Below are positions 47,603-61,232 of a stretch of 64,000 nt of DNA, piece after piece. Position numbers and translations under genes: made by a program. Origin of the DNA: Microcebus murinus (taxonomy: Eukaryota; Chordata; Mammalia; Primates; Cheirogaleidae). The stretch is from contig NC_134108.1 of the NCBI RefSeq assembly GCF_040939455.1, positions 11,251,501-11,315,500 of the forward strand, in the 5' to 3' direction. Under the pieces are notes generated by a model that was given only the letters and a program-made list of their open reading frames with translations, ran no database searches and had not been told where the DNA came from. Numbering within the stretch: position 1 is the stretch's first letter; each line of letters begins with the position of its first letter.

Positions 47603-48559
47603 ATAAAAGATAAAAGGATTTATATGGGAATGGAAAATTTATAAATAATCATAGCTGAGCACTGTAGGCCCAGAAATAAATGTGTAAGATGCAATAGATC
47701 ATAACTGAACTGCTTGAAATGAAAGGAACTAGTGTGCTGCTATTGTATTTCAAAGCTTATTAATTTCTTTTCCTATAAGTAAATATGTGTTTGCCTCATA
47801 GACTGTGAGTGAAAAATATTTAAAGTAGGCCAGACTCACTCACAGCTCTTCCCTTTCTCTTTATGTGGCTACTCTGGGTGAATTTTATGAGATTTTTATA
47901 CACGCGCTTTCATTGTATGTCATTTCAAATCCGAGTTGGAAGCAGGTGGAGGTCGGTACGGACCCGGGCGCTTAACGCAAGGAGTCCCCAGACCAACTCC
48001 TGGCCTCTCCTCTCCCCAAAGCTGCCCCACATGGCGTCTTCCCATCTCAGCTGATGGCAACTCCAGGCTGCTCAGGCCCACGCCAGGGGCGGTCCCTGGC
48101 GCCCTCCCTCACAGCCCCCGCCAGTCTCCGGGCCAGCTGTGGCCCCGTCACCTCTCGCCTGGGCGACTGCAAAGCCTCTGTCCCGCCTCTGTCTCCACTG
48201 GTCTGTCCTAGACAATCACTCGCGATCATTACAAAACCCAGCTCAGGTCATGTCACCTCTCCGCCCACACGTGTGGGACGGCGTCTCCTTTTCCTTCCAG
48301 AACTGGAACTGGTGTCGGAGGCCTCCCCAGTCCCGCCCGATGGTTCCTCTGGGCCTCATCCCTCACCGCTCTGCCGTTCCCTGGTGCTTCCAGGCACGCC
48401 GGCTACCTGCCCCCACCCCTCCCACCCCAGCTGCTTCTTTCCCACCACGCTTGTCACCTGTGAGTATACAACATAATTTACTTATTCATTACAGCAGTTT
48501 TGCTTATCCTCCATTTCCATGCACTAAAATATAGACAAGCTCCACTGGCAAAGATTTTT

Positions 48560-48660
48560 TTTTTTACCCGTTGCATTCACTGTTTTTTCTCTAGCCCTCC
48601 TGAACAGGGCCTGGCATATACAACAGGTCGTCACTGAATATTTGCTAAATGAATCAAGAA
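48560..48660 (+). mobile_element. L2 3' end fragment
   Basis: 'ccctcctgaacagggcctggcatatacaacaggtcgtcactgaatatttgctaaatgaatc' follows the LINE-2 3' end layout. Short fragment. Confidence 0.5.
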
Positions 48661-49031
48661 AAGTAACAGAAGAGAAAAAGATGTTTCTCCTCGGGGTGCT
48701 CTTCACGGGAGATGGGTGCCTAGCGTGGGTGGAAGCTTCACGTCTCATGTCATGGACCGAACTCGTGAGCCTGAATTTGGGATTAGGTATAGAAGTTCAT
48801 TTCCTAACTTCAAGGTAAAAAATATACTCAAATTACTTGTACCACAGATTCACCCTCAGGATGTAAATGAAGCCACAATTCTCTTCTTAGCTACAAGTTG
48901 TAATTTCCACACTTTAAACAAACCACATTGTAGATATAAACCGATTGGCATCTTGTTGGAAAATAAAATGAAGGTTGAAATGTTGAAAGTGGAAGACCTG
49001 GCTGTTTTTACCTTATTCCTCTATCCTTTAC

Positions 49032-49306
49032 TTTTTTTTTTTTTATTTTAGAGACAGGGTCTCACTCTGTCACCCAAGCTGGAGTGCAGTGGCTCACTGG
49101 AGCTCACTCCTGGACTCAAGCGATCCTCCTGCCTCAGCCTCCCAAGAAGCTGGGACTACAGGCACGCACCACTACGCCCTGCTAATTTTTTCTATTTTTG
49201 TTTTGTAGAGACGGGGTCTTGCGATATTGCCCGGGCTTGTCTCAAACTCATGACCTCAAGCAACTCAAAGTGCTGGGATTACAGGTGTGAGCTTCCATGC
49301 CTGGCT
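49032..49306 (-). mobile_element. Alu SINE (antisense, older type)
   Basis: T run at 49032-49044, then 'gagacagggtctcactctgtcacccaagctggagtgcagtggc' pattern, a second 'gtagagacggggtcttgcg' arm, ending 'gtgctgggattacaggtgtgagcttccatgcctggc'. Lacks the lemur A/T linker, so it is probably an older Alu. Several point changes and small deletions. Confidence 0.92.
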
Positions 49307-49314
49307 CCCTTTAC

Positions 49315-49430
49315 ACATTTATTCATATGCTCAGGAAACATTTACTGAAGCTCTATTTCCGTGCCTGGTGATTTATCAGTAATAAAATACAAGTGAGCTA
49401 GAGTCCCTGTGCTGAGGGAGGACAACCAAT
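49315..49430 (-). mobile_element. L2 fragment (antisense)
   Basis: Pattern 'acatttattcatatgctcaggaaacatttactgaagctc…gtgcctggtgatttatcag' resembles the antisense 3' end of LINE-2. Short and diverged. Confidence 0.5.
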
Positions 49431-49929
49431 CTCTACCTACCTACACGCTCTGAGGGAGGGAAGGACAGGCACTGTCACTCTGAGCCACCCACCCCTCAAC
49501 CCATTCTGGCCTGGCCATGCCTTGTCCTCTCTCAATGGGACTTATAGTAGCTGCAATGCCTGTCTCCTGCAGCAGCACCACGGTGACCTGTGTTTCTAAC
49601 ACACAAATCCGACTGCCCACTCCCTGCTCATCCTCCCCCTTGTAGATCTGTCTGCTCGGGCTCCTCTGCCTGGCCCTGCTCACCTGCCTCATGTCACCTC
49701 CTCCCTCTTCCCCATTTGCACCTCAGTTCCCCGATCCTGCGATCCTGCGATCCTGCGTTACTCACTCACCTCCGCACAGCTGGACTCCCCTGGCCAGTGC
49801 CTGGAATGCTGTCTGCTGCCTCCTCTGCCTCCTACTCCTTCAGGGTCCAACACAAGTGAGACATCCCTCAAAAGTGGCCCTGATAAGCTGCAACACGAGT
49901 TCGCTGCACCTTGTGTATTAGGACAGCCC

Positions 49930-51105
49930 TTCTCCAGTGTGGTGTGTAGAATCCGGGGGTCGCTCAGACCCTTCAAGGGGTCCGCAAGGTCAGAGTTATT
50001 TTCAGAATAATATTAGATGTCATTTGCCTTTTTCCTTCTGAGGACATTGGCACCAAACTATACTAGTTGTCACTGTACTCTTCATCACCACACAATGGTA
50101 TTAAGAATCACGCCAGCTTCATTTAAGAATGTCCTTAATGGAGTAAAAATTATTAATTTTTCTAAACCTCCACCCTTAGGAACATGCTCAGGAGGTGCAC
50201 ACATAACTCCAGCTGCACAAAGGTAGTTTTGAGGAAAAGCACACAATTGTGTTGAGAGATGAACTAACTACTTTTTTCATGAAACACGATTTTTACTAGA
50301 AAACCAATGACAGAAAATATTTTCTTTAACATGAACAAAGTGATTCACAAAGTGAATCTTAGAAATTTCGTATCCACCATCGTGAGCCTCCTAATACTTT
50401 TCCAATGGTATTTGAACGTCATTTTTAATATTCTATAATGACAATGTCCACATTTGAAAGACACACATAACTCAGCGACCCCATATTGTCAAATAAACTA
50501 TGCATGTTAAGAAATCACACATAAGTAAAAGATTTATTCAAAGTGCAAGATAAGCCAATGGGTTTTACTGTAACCAAGTACGAAGAGCCCACCAATAACA
50601 GCTCAGATTCCACGATGCAACTTGCCTTGAAGAAATGAGTACTTGTTGTGGTTTTGGTTTGATATCAAAGAAGAATATCTATGGTTATCTGAAAGGGCTT
50701 TTAAAAGACTCCTCCCTTTCCCAACTACGTACATCTGGGGTGAGGATGGATTTTCTTTAAATAACTTCTACCAAACAATACACTGTGGCAGATTGAATGC
50801 AGAAGCAAATATGAGAATCCAGCTGTCTTCTATTAAGATACACATTAAGGAGATTTATAATAATGTAAAATAAGGCCACTCTTCTAATTATTTTTTTTTT
50901 TTTGATTCAGGGAAACATTCCATTAAAATTATCTATGTTGTGTTTGCATGAAATGGATTCACTATTGTTACATTAAAAAATAAATTAATAAACACTTTGG
51001 AAGTTTCTCAGTTTAAATTTCTAATAGAAGTAAATATTAGTAGATACAGATGGAGCCCACATAACTAAAGCTCTTTGGCGTCCTCAATACTCCTCAACAG
51101 TGAAG
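49930..51105 (+). mobile_element. Old hAT-type DNA transposon remnant (Tip100/Zaphod-like)
   Basis: Begins near 'gaatccgggggtcgctcagaccc' and ends near 'ctctttggcgtcctcaatac'. It includes the phrase 'gcagattgaatgcagaag…atgagaatccagctgtcttctatta', which translates at about 50787-50873 as LNAEANMRIQLSSIKIHIKE, the tail of a hAT/ZBED-type transposase as I remember these repeats. The frame is otherwise broken. Family name is from memory and should be checked. Confidence 0.6.
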
Positions 51106-51282
51106 AGCCCAGCTCGAGACTGACAAGCGAGAGAACCGGGAAATGGAACAATCGCGCGGCCCGTGACTGCCGTCTGCACACACGCCTGCCCCTCACCGCG
51201 GCACCCCAAGGACGGGCACTGCGTTTCTTCATGTTTGTATGTCTGCCATCAATCACAGCTCCTGACGTGTAAACACAGATGT

Positions 51283-51640
51283 TCTATGTTCCAGTTCTGG
51301 AGGCCAGAAGCCTGAGGCCTCAGGGCTGCATGCTCTCTGGAGCCTCCAGGGGCTCTTTCCATTCGTGTCCAAACTCGCAGCTACCTGCATCCCTGGGCTC
51401 AGGGCCCCATCATGCCGACCTGTGCCTCACTGGTCACATGTATTCTCTGTTCTGAGCCTCCTGCCTCCCTCTATAAAGGACTCCCCCCCCCCAGGAATCC
51501 AGGATAATTTCACCCCAACCTCAATCACATCTTCAAAGTTCCTTTCCACATTTAAATCCCTTGTGCCACACTCCCAGGTTCTGGGGAGTAGGGTGTGGTC
51601 ATTTTTGGAGTGGACCATTATTTGCCCACCACAGTCACAT
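51283..51640 (+). mobile_element. Old LTR-like fragment
   Basis: Phrases such as 'ccagttctggaggccagaagcctgagg' and 'ggagtggaccattatttgcccaccaca' are typical of old mammalian LTR/MaLR-type repeats. A 10-base C run lies at 51483-51492. No retroviral gene is present. Orientation and family are uncertain. Confidence 0.5.
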
Positions 51641-51799
51641 GCTAAGATAAGGCAGTAAAACAATGCAAAAAAAAAAATGCCCCAACATTTCCCCAGTACA
51701 CAGGGTTCTCCAGACCAGGATGAGAAAGAAACTAAGATCACTGATTATCTCTGGAAGAGAAAGTGGGTGGCTAAGGATAGAGTGGGGGGACTTTATCTA

Positions 51800-52020
51800 T
51801 TTTATTAATATTTAACACTTATGTGGCCTTTTACTGTGTGCCAGGTACTATCTAGTGCTTTCCAAATATTAGCCCCTTAATCCTATAAAAATCCCAGACC
51901 ATTTTACAGTTGCAAAAACCAAGTGTAGAGAGGTTAAGTGACTTGCCCAAAGCCACACAGCTGTCGAGTGGGCAAGCCTAGAGCCAGGGCTTGAGCCGGG
52001 TCACCTGGTTAGCGTCCATC
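51800..52020 (-). mobile_element. MIR SINE (antisense)
   Basis: Shows the antisense MIR pattern: 'tgtgccaggtactatctagtgctttcc', 'attttacagttgcaaaaac', 'gaggttaagtgacttgcccaaagccacacagc', 'gagccagggcttgagcc'. Ancient mammalian repeat, no function visible. Confidence 0.8.
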
Positions 52021-54120
52021 CTGGCTAGTAACCACCGCCCTCTACAGCTCAGGGGGCCTTAGCTGCCACTGTTTAACCTTCTGCGCTGCTGGAATTCCCT
52101 ACCATGCACGAGTATCACCGATCCCCAAAGATGAAGACACTGTCGCCAGACAGCTTTCTCTAAAACAGCTAAAAGGAAGATATCCACACTTGGTCCTCCC
52201 TGATGGTCTCAACTCCTTCGCAAGGAGGAACGAAGTCAGAAGTAGAATTCATTTGCAAGCCCGTTACAAAAGACGGGGAACAAAAGTGGAAACACAAACA
52301 AGCACCATTTGGCAGCCGGTACTCACAACACCCACAGGAAGGGTGACATTTTCCCCCCTCTTTTCCTTACATAACAGGCTGTAAAGTTACCTCTTCCCGA
52401 CAGCCACACAGTCGCACAGAGTCACTACTGCTCAGAGAGCTGCTCCCGCTGCGCACACAGGCGACTGCACCGCACCCCAAACCCCCAAATGTCTACGCCA
52501 AGCGGCGCATCCTGCGGCTGCCCCACACAGCGCCCTCCAGAGGACTTCTGGAGATTCCTACCTGAAAGATGTATTTACACTGAATGTGCAGAGAGAGAAC
52601 ACAGGCTGGTCTTGACTCAAAATGCTGGCAAATGTCATTCACCAACATCTCCCCGGACCCCAACAGTGCCTCATCCTCTTGCCCCGGGCAGCCCCTCAGC
52701 ACCAGCCGCCCCGGCCGGGCCAGGAGGGCGACATCCCGCCTACTGCCCCCTCATCAGGGCCTGTGAGGACCACGCCTTCCTGCAGACAGCTTCCCAGTGC
52801 GGAGCAGAACTCGGGTTTCATAGGGAACCCACAGTTATTTATTTATTCATTCTTTCCCCTAGAACATTTTTGAGCATTTATTTTACAAGGGACTTCCAAG
52901 CTCATTAAACGCAATACTTCAAGACCCTAAGGAATGAGGCTATAGTGGTGGGACAAGAGAGTTGACACATACACAGGGGCAAGTTTTTCAAACCACGCTC
53001 CAAGGTCATTATATGAGCAGACAAGTCCTCTGTATTGTATACAAGGCAGGGGAAAGAAGTATGTGCCATGATATGTTATAAATTCCTGCAATTCAGGGTT
53101 TTCTACAACCAGGCCCCAAAAGATGTTCCAGCCCTTCTCCCCGTGACTCCTACTTCCAGCCTGTGTTCCAGGTGGCTCGCTCTACGAGACATGCCACTCC
53201 CACCGCCAAATCCCCCACCAGGCCACGACCAGTCCCGCTGCAGTGCTCAGACCAAATGCCGACCCTTCCAGAAACCTTCCTCCCACTCTCACCCTGAAGG
53301 CCCTCTGCCCCCTTTTCTGGGTGCCTTTGCTCTCACAAACAGAAAAATTAATGGGAATCCCACCTCTGACCTCTACGTCTCTTCGCTGTAAATATTTTTT
53401 TAAAAAAACGGAAAACCATTATTTACAAACTGTTTTTTACTTTTCCCACTCAACTAGAAGCTTCTTGCATGTATACAATAATGTCTACTTCATCTTGATA
53501 TACCTTCAACATTTAGCAGAAGGTTATTCTTAAACGACTGAACAAATGAATGAGAATAGGAAAAAGGAAATTAAATTTCCAAACCAAACTCGGGTTTCTA
53601 AGGAAATGAGTATCCGAGGATCTTAATTCCCTGCACGGCTAAGGGGAAGCCACACACTCACTTCCACCGACGCAACTGAAAACTACCTCCGACACACTTA
53701 CCAGAAACTCGCGATTCTGAGACCAAATTTCCATGGCTTGGTAAAACACTGGTTTCATCAATCGGATTTTTTTTTTAATTAAAAAAAATGAAAACGCACC
53801 ACCCATCTTTAGGAACACTAATATGTTTTTATATCTGGGAACGTGGGGTGTCAGCCAGCCAGACTCGGTCACAGCAGTTTTACACACAAACGGAGCATTC
53901 TCTGAGCTCAGTGCCGTTAGTCACCCTAAACACGCAGTGGGAGCCACATGCCCTCACGCTCACTAACAGGAAATCAGAGGGTTTGCTCTGGGATTCCTCC
54001 CCCTGGTGGGGAGCTGTATAATGGACACGCACGTTCCCAAGAGCAACTCATTCCAAAGAGCGGATTTACATCTTAGTGGCTTCTGGTAGCTTGAGACTCT
54101 ACAGGACTCATACATCAATT

Positions 54121-54461
<341 letters not shown>

Positions 54462-57400
54462 CTCATACATCAATTTTAAAAGAGAACGTTTCAAAGGGGT
54501 GGGGTGAGGACAAAAAAGAACCTCAGGCTGCAATTACCTTCATCATCCACTAAGCATCTGTTGGGCTTATTAGTCTAAACGGGAGCAGGAACACGGGTCT
54601 TTTCTATTTCCTCTCCTGCTAAACATTCCTCCAATCGTAACAAGGTGGTATTAATAGCTGTTTATAGATGGAGAATTCATTAATGCCACAGCAAGTTCGA
54701 CGTTTATATAAAGACTTTTGTTCAGGAATTCTACGCCCAATGAGACTTTCTTAAGAGCTGCTGGAATTTTTCAAAAGATGGCAAACACCAGAAAAGGGAT
54801 TTTCATGCATAAATCACAAAAACAACATTAACAGGATCCCAGTATAAGCAGGTCTGGTACGTCCCATCCCGTCAATGGTGGCCTTGTTGGCTCTAAAATA
54901 ACAGTGGCCTCTTTGGGGAATTCCAGTGGTAAAATTAGTTCTCTCTATAAAAAGTCTTTCCAGATGGTATTTCCGCCCAGGTCCAATATAGCCCATGGAC
55001 ATTTCCTCTTTCTGCTGTGGATAACTAGAACAGAAATCCAAACTCTTAAAGAATCAAGAATCAAGCGGCCATTCATTTCTTAGGAAACAGAGGAATTTAG
55101 CATTCAACAATGCTAAACACAGTTCTCAATGTGTTCCTGTCTGTTCTCCTCGCAGCGTGCCACAGGCGTGGCGGAGGAAAGCCGGCGACCGCCGCGAGTT
55201 CTCTGCTTCCCAGTGGACGTGCTGAATGGGACAGTGTCACCTGAGCACGGGCTGAGGAACAAACGAGGTGACAACAAGCTGACTTGCTGCACTCTGAGCA
55301 CACCGAGGGTGACGTGGAGGTTTGGGGCGCAGAGTCCCTAACTGTGAGAACAACGGCACACGGGCACAGCGCCATCCTCTGCCGAGAACTGTCCTCGTAT
55401 CGTCTTTCACTCCTCAAAGCCTCAGCAGAGGGAGCTCAGGAAACACAGCTTGCTGCTCAAGTTCAGGCCCAGGCCCTAGGGCAGTGTGAGTGAGCACCCA
55501 CCTGCCACAGTGCCACAGCCACCCGCGCTGGCTCACCATGGAACTCGCACTGCCCCAAACCTCCTGAAGGAGGCGCCCTGGCAGCCGACCCAGGAGTTTG
55601 CATGTTTGTAAACCCATCAGGGGAGTCTTATGCGCTGTGAAGTCTGAGACCCACCCCTGTCCCCAGACATCACACCCATCAACGAATGCCAGACACCAGG
55701 AGGATGCTGCTGTTCTAGAAACCCTGGGACCTGCCACTGTGACTGACACTGTCTCAGTCAGAGACAGAGATGAGAGAGATGAGAGACAGAGAGAGAGATA
55801 GAGACTGATTTTGTTTTCCACTCAAATCTGACCAAGAGACCAAAGCTAATCAACATAAATTTCTGGAAACCTGACCAAAAATAAAAGCAGACCCAAAGCC
55901 CTGAACCCCATGTAGGTTGCTCCCAGGGCTTCAAGCACTCACAGGGGGTCAGTAAATATTCCTCTTGGATGGTCCAGAGGTGCCCAAAACAACTGCTTTA
56001 AGGCTTTCTTATTCTTCCCCCTTCTGATGTTCCCGTGGCTTCTATTTTTAACCACTGCGGGACCAGCGTCGACTATAGCCGACAGCCGCAGATGAACGTA
56101 CACAGCGCCGTTACCCAACAGCTGTGATATGACTTTTCTAATTCTTCATTTATCAAAATAAAATTGTGAACACTTAAAAATAACGTAATGAAAACATATG
56201 TGTATGTTACCTATTCTGATTTACATTACAAGTAAAGCTGCCTGTAAAGTAAAACAAGCTTTCAGTGCATTAAAGCTTTCCTCATCACACAAGAGCAAAA
56301 TGGACTCGATGTCAGTGCACAGCACACACTACCGTGCGGACTGTGAGTGCCGGCTGTGGGTTCGCGGCCAGTGAGCACTGTACCAACGTGGTTAAAGAAA
56401 CAGGTCTTCTCTTCTAGACAGGCAACTCGCTGGTTTTATAACAGACAGAGGATTGGCTTCTTTGGAAAAAACCAAACCCTCCTTCTTTTCAAGTACACGA
56501 CTGCCTTCCAGGGACGCCAAAGAAACATGAAATTTAGAGAAAGGCAGACTCTGAAGTGGTTCTCGCTAAATATGATTCAAAATTGTATTAAAATTTGTTT
56601 TTCAAAGTCATTTAAATTTTATTTGTGTAAATTTTAATTTTGTTGGTAAAAAACCAGGATTACCATTTTCTAATCCATTGCAAAAGCAAATCAAAGTAAT
56701 TTTTAATAAAACAAAGAGGCAAAGGAGAGGGAAGAGGAGGATAATGACATTTTCAGAGTTCCTGCCGCGTAAGGAGCTGGGGTGGACACACCACAGATAC
56801 GGACCCCCTTGAACTCACAGCGGCCCACAGGGGCAGGTGGAGGACCTCAACCTCCAGATGAGGAAACTGAGGCTTGGGGTCTTCATTCGGACTCTCCTCC
56901 AAAGCAGAGTATGGGCCAAGGACTTGGGTACAGAGGTTTATTGGGAAAGTGATCCAAGAAGCCCAAATGAAAAAGTAGGGAAGGTGACAAGACAGACAGA
57001 AAGCCGGTGCAAGGTGCAAAGGAGAGGCTGCCGTGTGCAATGGGGACCAATCCCAGGCCTGCCTGCAGATGACGACTGTCCCCCAGAACTGTCCCCACAA
57101 GTGGTGAGGAAGCTGGGCACCATCCACCAAGGCCCGGCACTCACTGGTTGACGGCTGCCCCGAAGGTCTGACTCAAAGCCTGCATTCCCGTCACCACCCC
57201 TCTCTCAGAGTTTTCCATCAACACGGGCTCCTTTTGTCATCGTGATGCTCCGTACAAATGGGAGACTTGGTCTTTTTTCTCTCGTAGCCTTCTATTTCTC
57301 ACCTACCCACCCTTACTTTCTTCCCCCCAACCCTTCCAAGTGGACAGACTTCCATCTGAATTGTTCACTCACAGGCATTTCACTTTCTTCATAAGCAACA

Positions 57401-59206
57401 CAACTACTTCAAAAAGAACAAACGATCCATGTTTGCAAAGCGTTTGGAAAAGCAGTCTATCATAGCTGTCCTGGTTCTAATCGCAAGCACATCGCTATGG
57501 AACAGTGACCCCAAAGGGACAAACAGTAAAACCCAGGGCCCGGGGGGTTGGGGGGCAGTGTGCTGCCTGGGAGAATGTCACCCTGACACAGAACAGTCTT
57601 GCCAGAAAAGCAGGACGGGCTCCCGCCTGGCTCGAGGTGAGAACCTGCAGCCGCATGCACCGCGGCCATCCAGGCACCCGCAGGAAGACTAGATGTGCAC
57701 ACACTGTCACCACGTGGCTAACTCAGCTCTCTGGAGGGACTAGGTAAAGTGTAAAGGGTTAGACTGTTTGCATGGCTACCGAGGATGAGCAAAACTGAAA
57801 GCTGTCTAATGTATCCAGGACTGTCTCTTTATTCAGTTTCCTTGCAAAAAAGTGGTAAACAAGGTTAACTCCTCTGCTTGATCTTTGCTATTAAAAAATA
57901 AAAAGGAAAAAGTAAACATGCCACCCACCCCTTGCTCCTTTCTATAGGAATTCATCCCTGCAAGTACCAAAAGTATTATAGACTCTCCAGTGATTTCTTT
58001 TTATGATAAAATACATAGAGATATAACACAGATAGCAAATGTATCCCTCAAGAGTAATGAATCCAACAAATGGACATGTGCGTATATTACATGGAATACT
58101 CCGGCCCGGAACAGCGGCCCAGGGTGGCTGAATGATGGCCCTAATATAACCAAGTAATTAATTAGTTCCATCATAATTTTTGTTTTATGACACTCGCTTT
58201 TATATGCCAATAGGCAATTTAATGGTATTTTAAATTGGAGGAAAACCCCAAGAGGAGAGGAGAAAAGCACTAGATACCTCCCTGAATCACAAATCTTACA
58301 ATCTGATTTTTTTAATTCCAAAAAATGACCTAATAAACTTCCTTTATAATTAAATCCATCCTCACAACTTCTCTTTTGTGTTTTTCGTTCATTTTTGGTA
58401 ATCATGCAGAGATTTCAACTGGAAATCCATTATCACCGTAATTAAGTATAAAAATTACTTTGTGCTCTCCCAGGATAAAGACCCCATGCGTGGGCTCCTG
58501 TGGAGCTTGACCAGCGTCCCCCAGGGGCACAGAGGGAAACGGCAGGTTTCCAGGATTAGCAGGAGCCTCTAATCCACTTGACTGCAAGATATGAAACATG
58601 CACGCATGATACGCTCAGAAATTCAAACTCAAATGATTTCTTCATATGCAAGTCTTACCTTAAGAAAAATACACTGGCATACAATTTTTCATTTTTAGGC
58701 CTTCTCAAAGTTTTAAAATTCATGACCTACATTCAAAGTTTGCTGTTTATTGAGAAAGTAGGACTTAATAAAAGAGGTAAAGAAATTAATTGTATCAGCT
58801 GTTCTAAGCCCCACAACAGACTACCACAAAATGGCTTTGCCTTAGATGCAACTAAATAAGAAAAATCTTGCAACTCTGGCATTTGTGTAGCCTTTCATCT
58901 GCCTTCAATCACAGAGCAACTACCATACTAAATATTGTGGGTTACTTTTAAAGAGTCTGCGATTTTTTTAAATGTTATTTTGTGCAAAAATAATTTTCTA
59001 TTTTCATGAAAGTGCTATATAATTACCAAAATGCATAGAATTTTGATAAAAACCTACTCCAGTTGGCATCTGTGTTCTTCTTCTAATAAATTAGGAAACA
59101 TTCTTTAAACAGCTTAAGTAATCTGAGTTTGCCGGCAAAATTACAGCCTAAAAATATTGGCTGTCGATACCAGCAGTTAAGAAGGAAGACAGAACAAAAG
59201 CCTTAC

Positions 59207-59470
59207 CATTTGCTGTGTTCTTTTTAAAGTTATCCAGGAATTCCTCCAGAAGTTGCGACTGGTTGGGAGGAGGCAGCAGACTCTTCTGGTCGCTGGAGAA
59301 CAGGTTACTGTCTGACCAGGAAGTACACAGGGTTGCTTTTGTGTCCGGAGGCCGGGCAATGAGAGTGAGTCCAACGCTCTTCTCAGAGAACAGGGCCTCC
59401 ATCTGCTTCAGGTCAAGATCAGATACGGCTTCCCCATTTAAGGTCATGATTTCATTGCCCTTTCTCAGAC
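59207..59470 (-). CDS. TIAM2: TIAM2 window exon 5: end of the PDZ domain and linker
   Basis: A 264-nt exon (phase 1 to 1), the largest coding exon here. The first part, LRKGNEIMTLNGEAVSDLDL then ...SEKSVGLTLIARPP, gives the last PDZ strands and the second helix. The second part is Ser/Pro/Gln-rich linker (SLLPPPNQSQLLEEFLDNFK...KNTAN). Acceptor GTTCTCAG, donor AATG|GTAAGG. It is the last of the five clustered RBD/PDZ exons; the next exon is 25.5 kb away. Reading past the donor gives only a short non-homologous tail before a stop. Confidence 0.96.
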
Positions 59471-59725
59471 CTGAGAACCAGGAAGGGGGAGCAGGAAGAT
59501 AAAAGACAGAGAGAGATCACTGAGATAAATATTTTGAGATCAAAGAAAGCCGCAAACTCAAACCACAGACTTTTAGGGACTGTTTTGTTTGTTGCTTTCT
59601 TCAAAGAAAGCACCAGCAAGGCATGGTGGTGTGTGCCTTTAGTACCAGCCATGCAGGAGGCTAAGACAGTAGGATCCCTTGAGCCCAGGAGTTCGAGGCC
59701 AGCCTGGGCAACTTAGTGAAACCCT

Positions 59726-59763
<38 letters not shown>

Positions 59764-60183
59764 CAAGAAAGCAAGCACCAAAATGTATAGTACTCAGATG
59801 CCACTGATAACAAAACAAACTTTAGCTCTATCAAAGCTGATATTAGAAGAAATCGTTTGAAAGAGAAACAATTTTTCTTCTCGTATTCTGATGTTAAATG
59901 CCCTGGGAAATAACATTTGTTTTATCTCTGTCTGTCTGTCTCTCACACTCTTTCTCCCTGCATCTGTACATACAAATGTATACTCTCTCTTTTAAACACA
60001 CACAAAGGCTCTCTCTATATAACAGACATATGCATTTTCAATTTTAAACTCTTAAGTCTACTTTCTTTAAAATTCCAGGAGAAACCATTTTTGACAACAC
60101 CATAAGAAGAACATCCCACTAGCCAGACTACATTCCATAGTTTCAAATTAAGGGCGAACAGAGTCGTGGAGTGCCATACAGAC
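59471..60183 (-). other. TIAM2: TIAM2 intron between exons 4 and 5
   Basis: A 713-nt GT-AG intron, phase 1. It contains an Alu-like monomer with a 28-base A tail (59615-59758) and a short (GTCT)n run at about 59927-59945. Confidence 0.92.
59615..59758 (+). mobile_element. Alu-related monomer with long poly(A) tail
   Basis: Carries 'gcatggtggtgtgtgcctttagtacc', 'cccttgagcccaggagttcgag' and 'gaaaccctatctt', followed by an uninterrupted A run at 59731-59758. Only one arm is present. The flanks (…aaagaaagcacc before, aagaaagcaagcacc after) suggest an imperfect target duplication. Confidence 0.8.
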
Positions 60184-60276
60184 CTTCCCCGTATGCCAAG
60201 CCGTCGGGGAGAACGTCACTGATGAATATCCGACTGAGACGCTGGCGTTCGTCCACCTGTGCCGTCACTGCAAACC
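60184..60276 (-). CDS. TIAM2: TIAM2 window exon 4: PDZ domain core
   Basis: A 93-nt exon (phase 1 to 1) encoding GFAVTAQVDERQRLSRIFIS then DVLPDGLAYGE. It completes the GFAV carboxylate-binding loop and supplies beta strands 2-3 and the DGLA helix of the PDZ fold. Acceptor CATTCCTAG, donor GAAG|GTCTGT. The donor is weak at +4 to +6 (GTCTGT), but phase and homology fix it. Confidence 0.95.
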
Positions 60277-61232
60277 CTAGGAATGAAAACAAAAGGGAAA
60301 AAGTCTACATTCATCATACCTGTTAATTTCTCCAACCCATTCAGCAATATTTCCTTGAACATCTATTCTCATAAGTACAGCATGTTGAGAAAGTCTAAAT
60401 TACAACTATTTTGAAAGCACAAACATCTAGCAGGGCCGGAAAAAGAAAAACATGTCATGTCAGAAGGTTTAAGTACTATAAGAAGAACACAATGTTATTC
60501 AAGAGTTGAGGCCATGTGCCCATGTTCACAACAGCCACAAGAGGGGAATAACCCAGGCGCCCATCAGCAGGTGAATGAACAAAATGTGGTCCCTGCGTGC
60601 CATGGGATCTTAATCAGCCTTAAAAAGGAAGAAAATTCTGGCACATACTACAACATGCATGAACTGTGAGGACACTGTGCTGAGTGACATAAGCCAGTCA
60701 CAAAAAGACAAATTACTGTGTGATTCCACTTACGCCTATAGCAGTGACACTCACAGGGACAGGAAGTAGAAGGGTGGCTGACAGGAGCTGGGGGAAGACA
60801 GTAGGGGAAGCTAGTGTTTTATGGGTCCAGAATGCAGTTCAACGAGATGAAAAGTTCTAGAGATGGATGGTGGTGATAGTAGCACAACAATGTCAATGTA
60901 TTAGATGGTGAATGTCACAAGTTACCCACTCAGGTTAGCATCCTGGGCACAGTAAATTCACTGTTGTTATTACTGTCACCATCATTTCAAATTTCACATC
61001 AATTGCATATTCATTCCTTTCATTACTTTAGCATTTTTCCTGAATATTGATAGCTATCTTTTTAGCCTGCTAATATCAATAAATGGAAATGAAGGAAGAG
61101 AAAAGAAGTTCAGAAACTATATTCATATATTCAGAAAATGTGAACGTAAGGAGAAAAAATGAGGTCCGCACACACTGGGGCAAACTAGGCAAGAACAACA
61201 CGCTTCTCTGACAAGGGCGTTCCTTAGCTTAC
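60277..61232 (-). other. TIAM2: TIAM2 intron between exons 3 and 4
   Basis: A 956-nt GT-AG intron, phase 1. Roughly 60470-60925 is the 3' end of an old L1 in plus orientation. The remainder shows nothing recognisable. Confidence 0.92.
60470..60925 (+). mobile_element. Old L1 3' end (L1M-type)
   Basis: Typical end-of-ORF2 and 3' UTR phrases of older mammalian L1s in degraded form: 'cccatcagcaggtgaatgaacaaaatgtgg', 'gacataagccagtcacaaaa', 'gatggatggtggtgatagtagcacaacaatg'. No intact reading frame. The same family is seen at 32105-32900 and 42365-42755. Confidence 0.85.
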
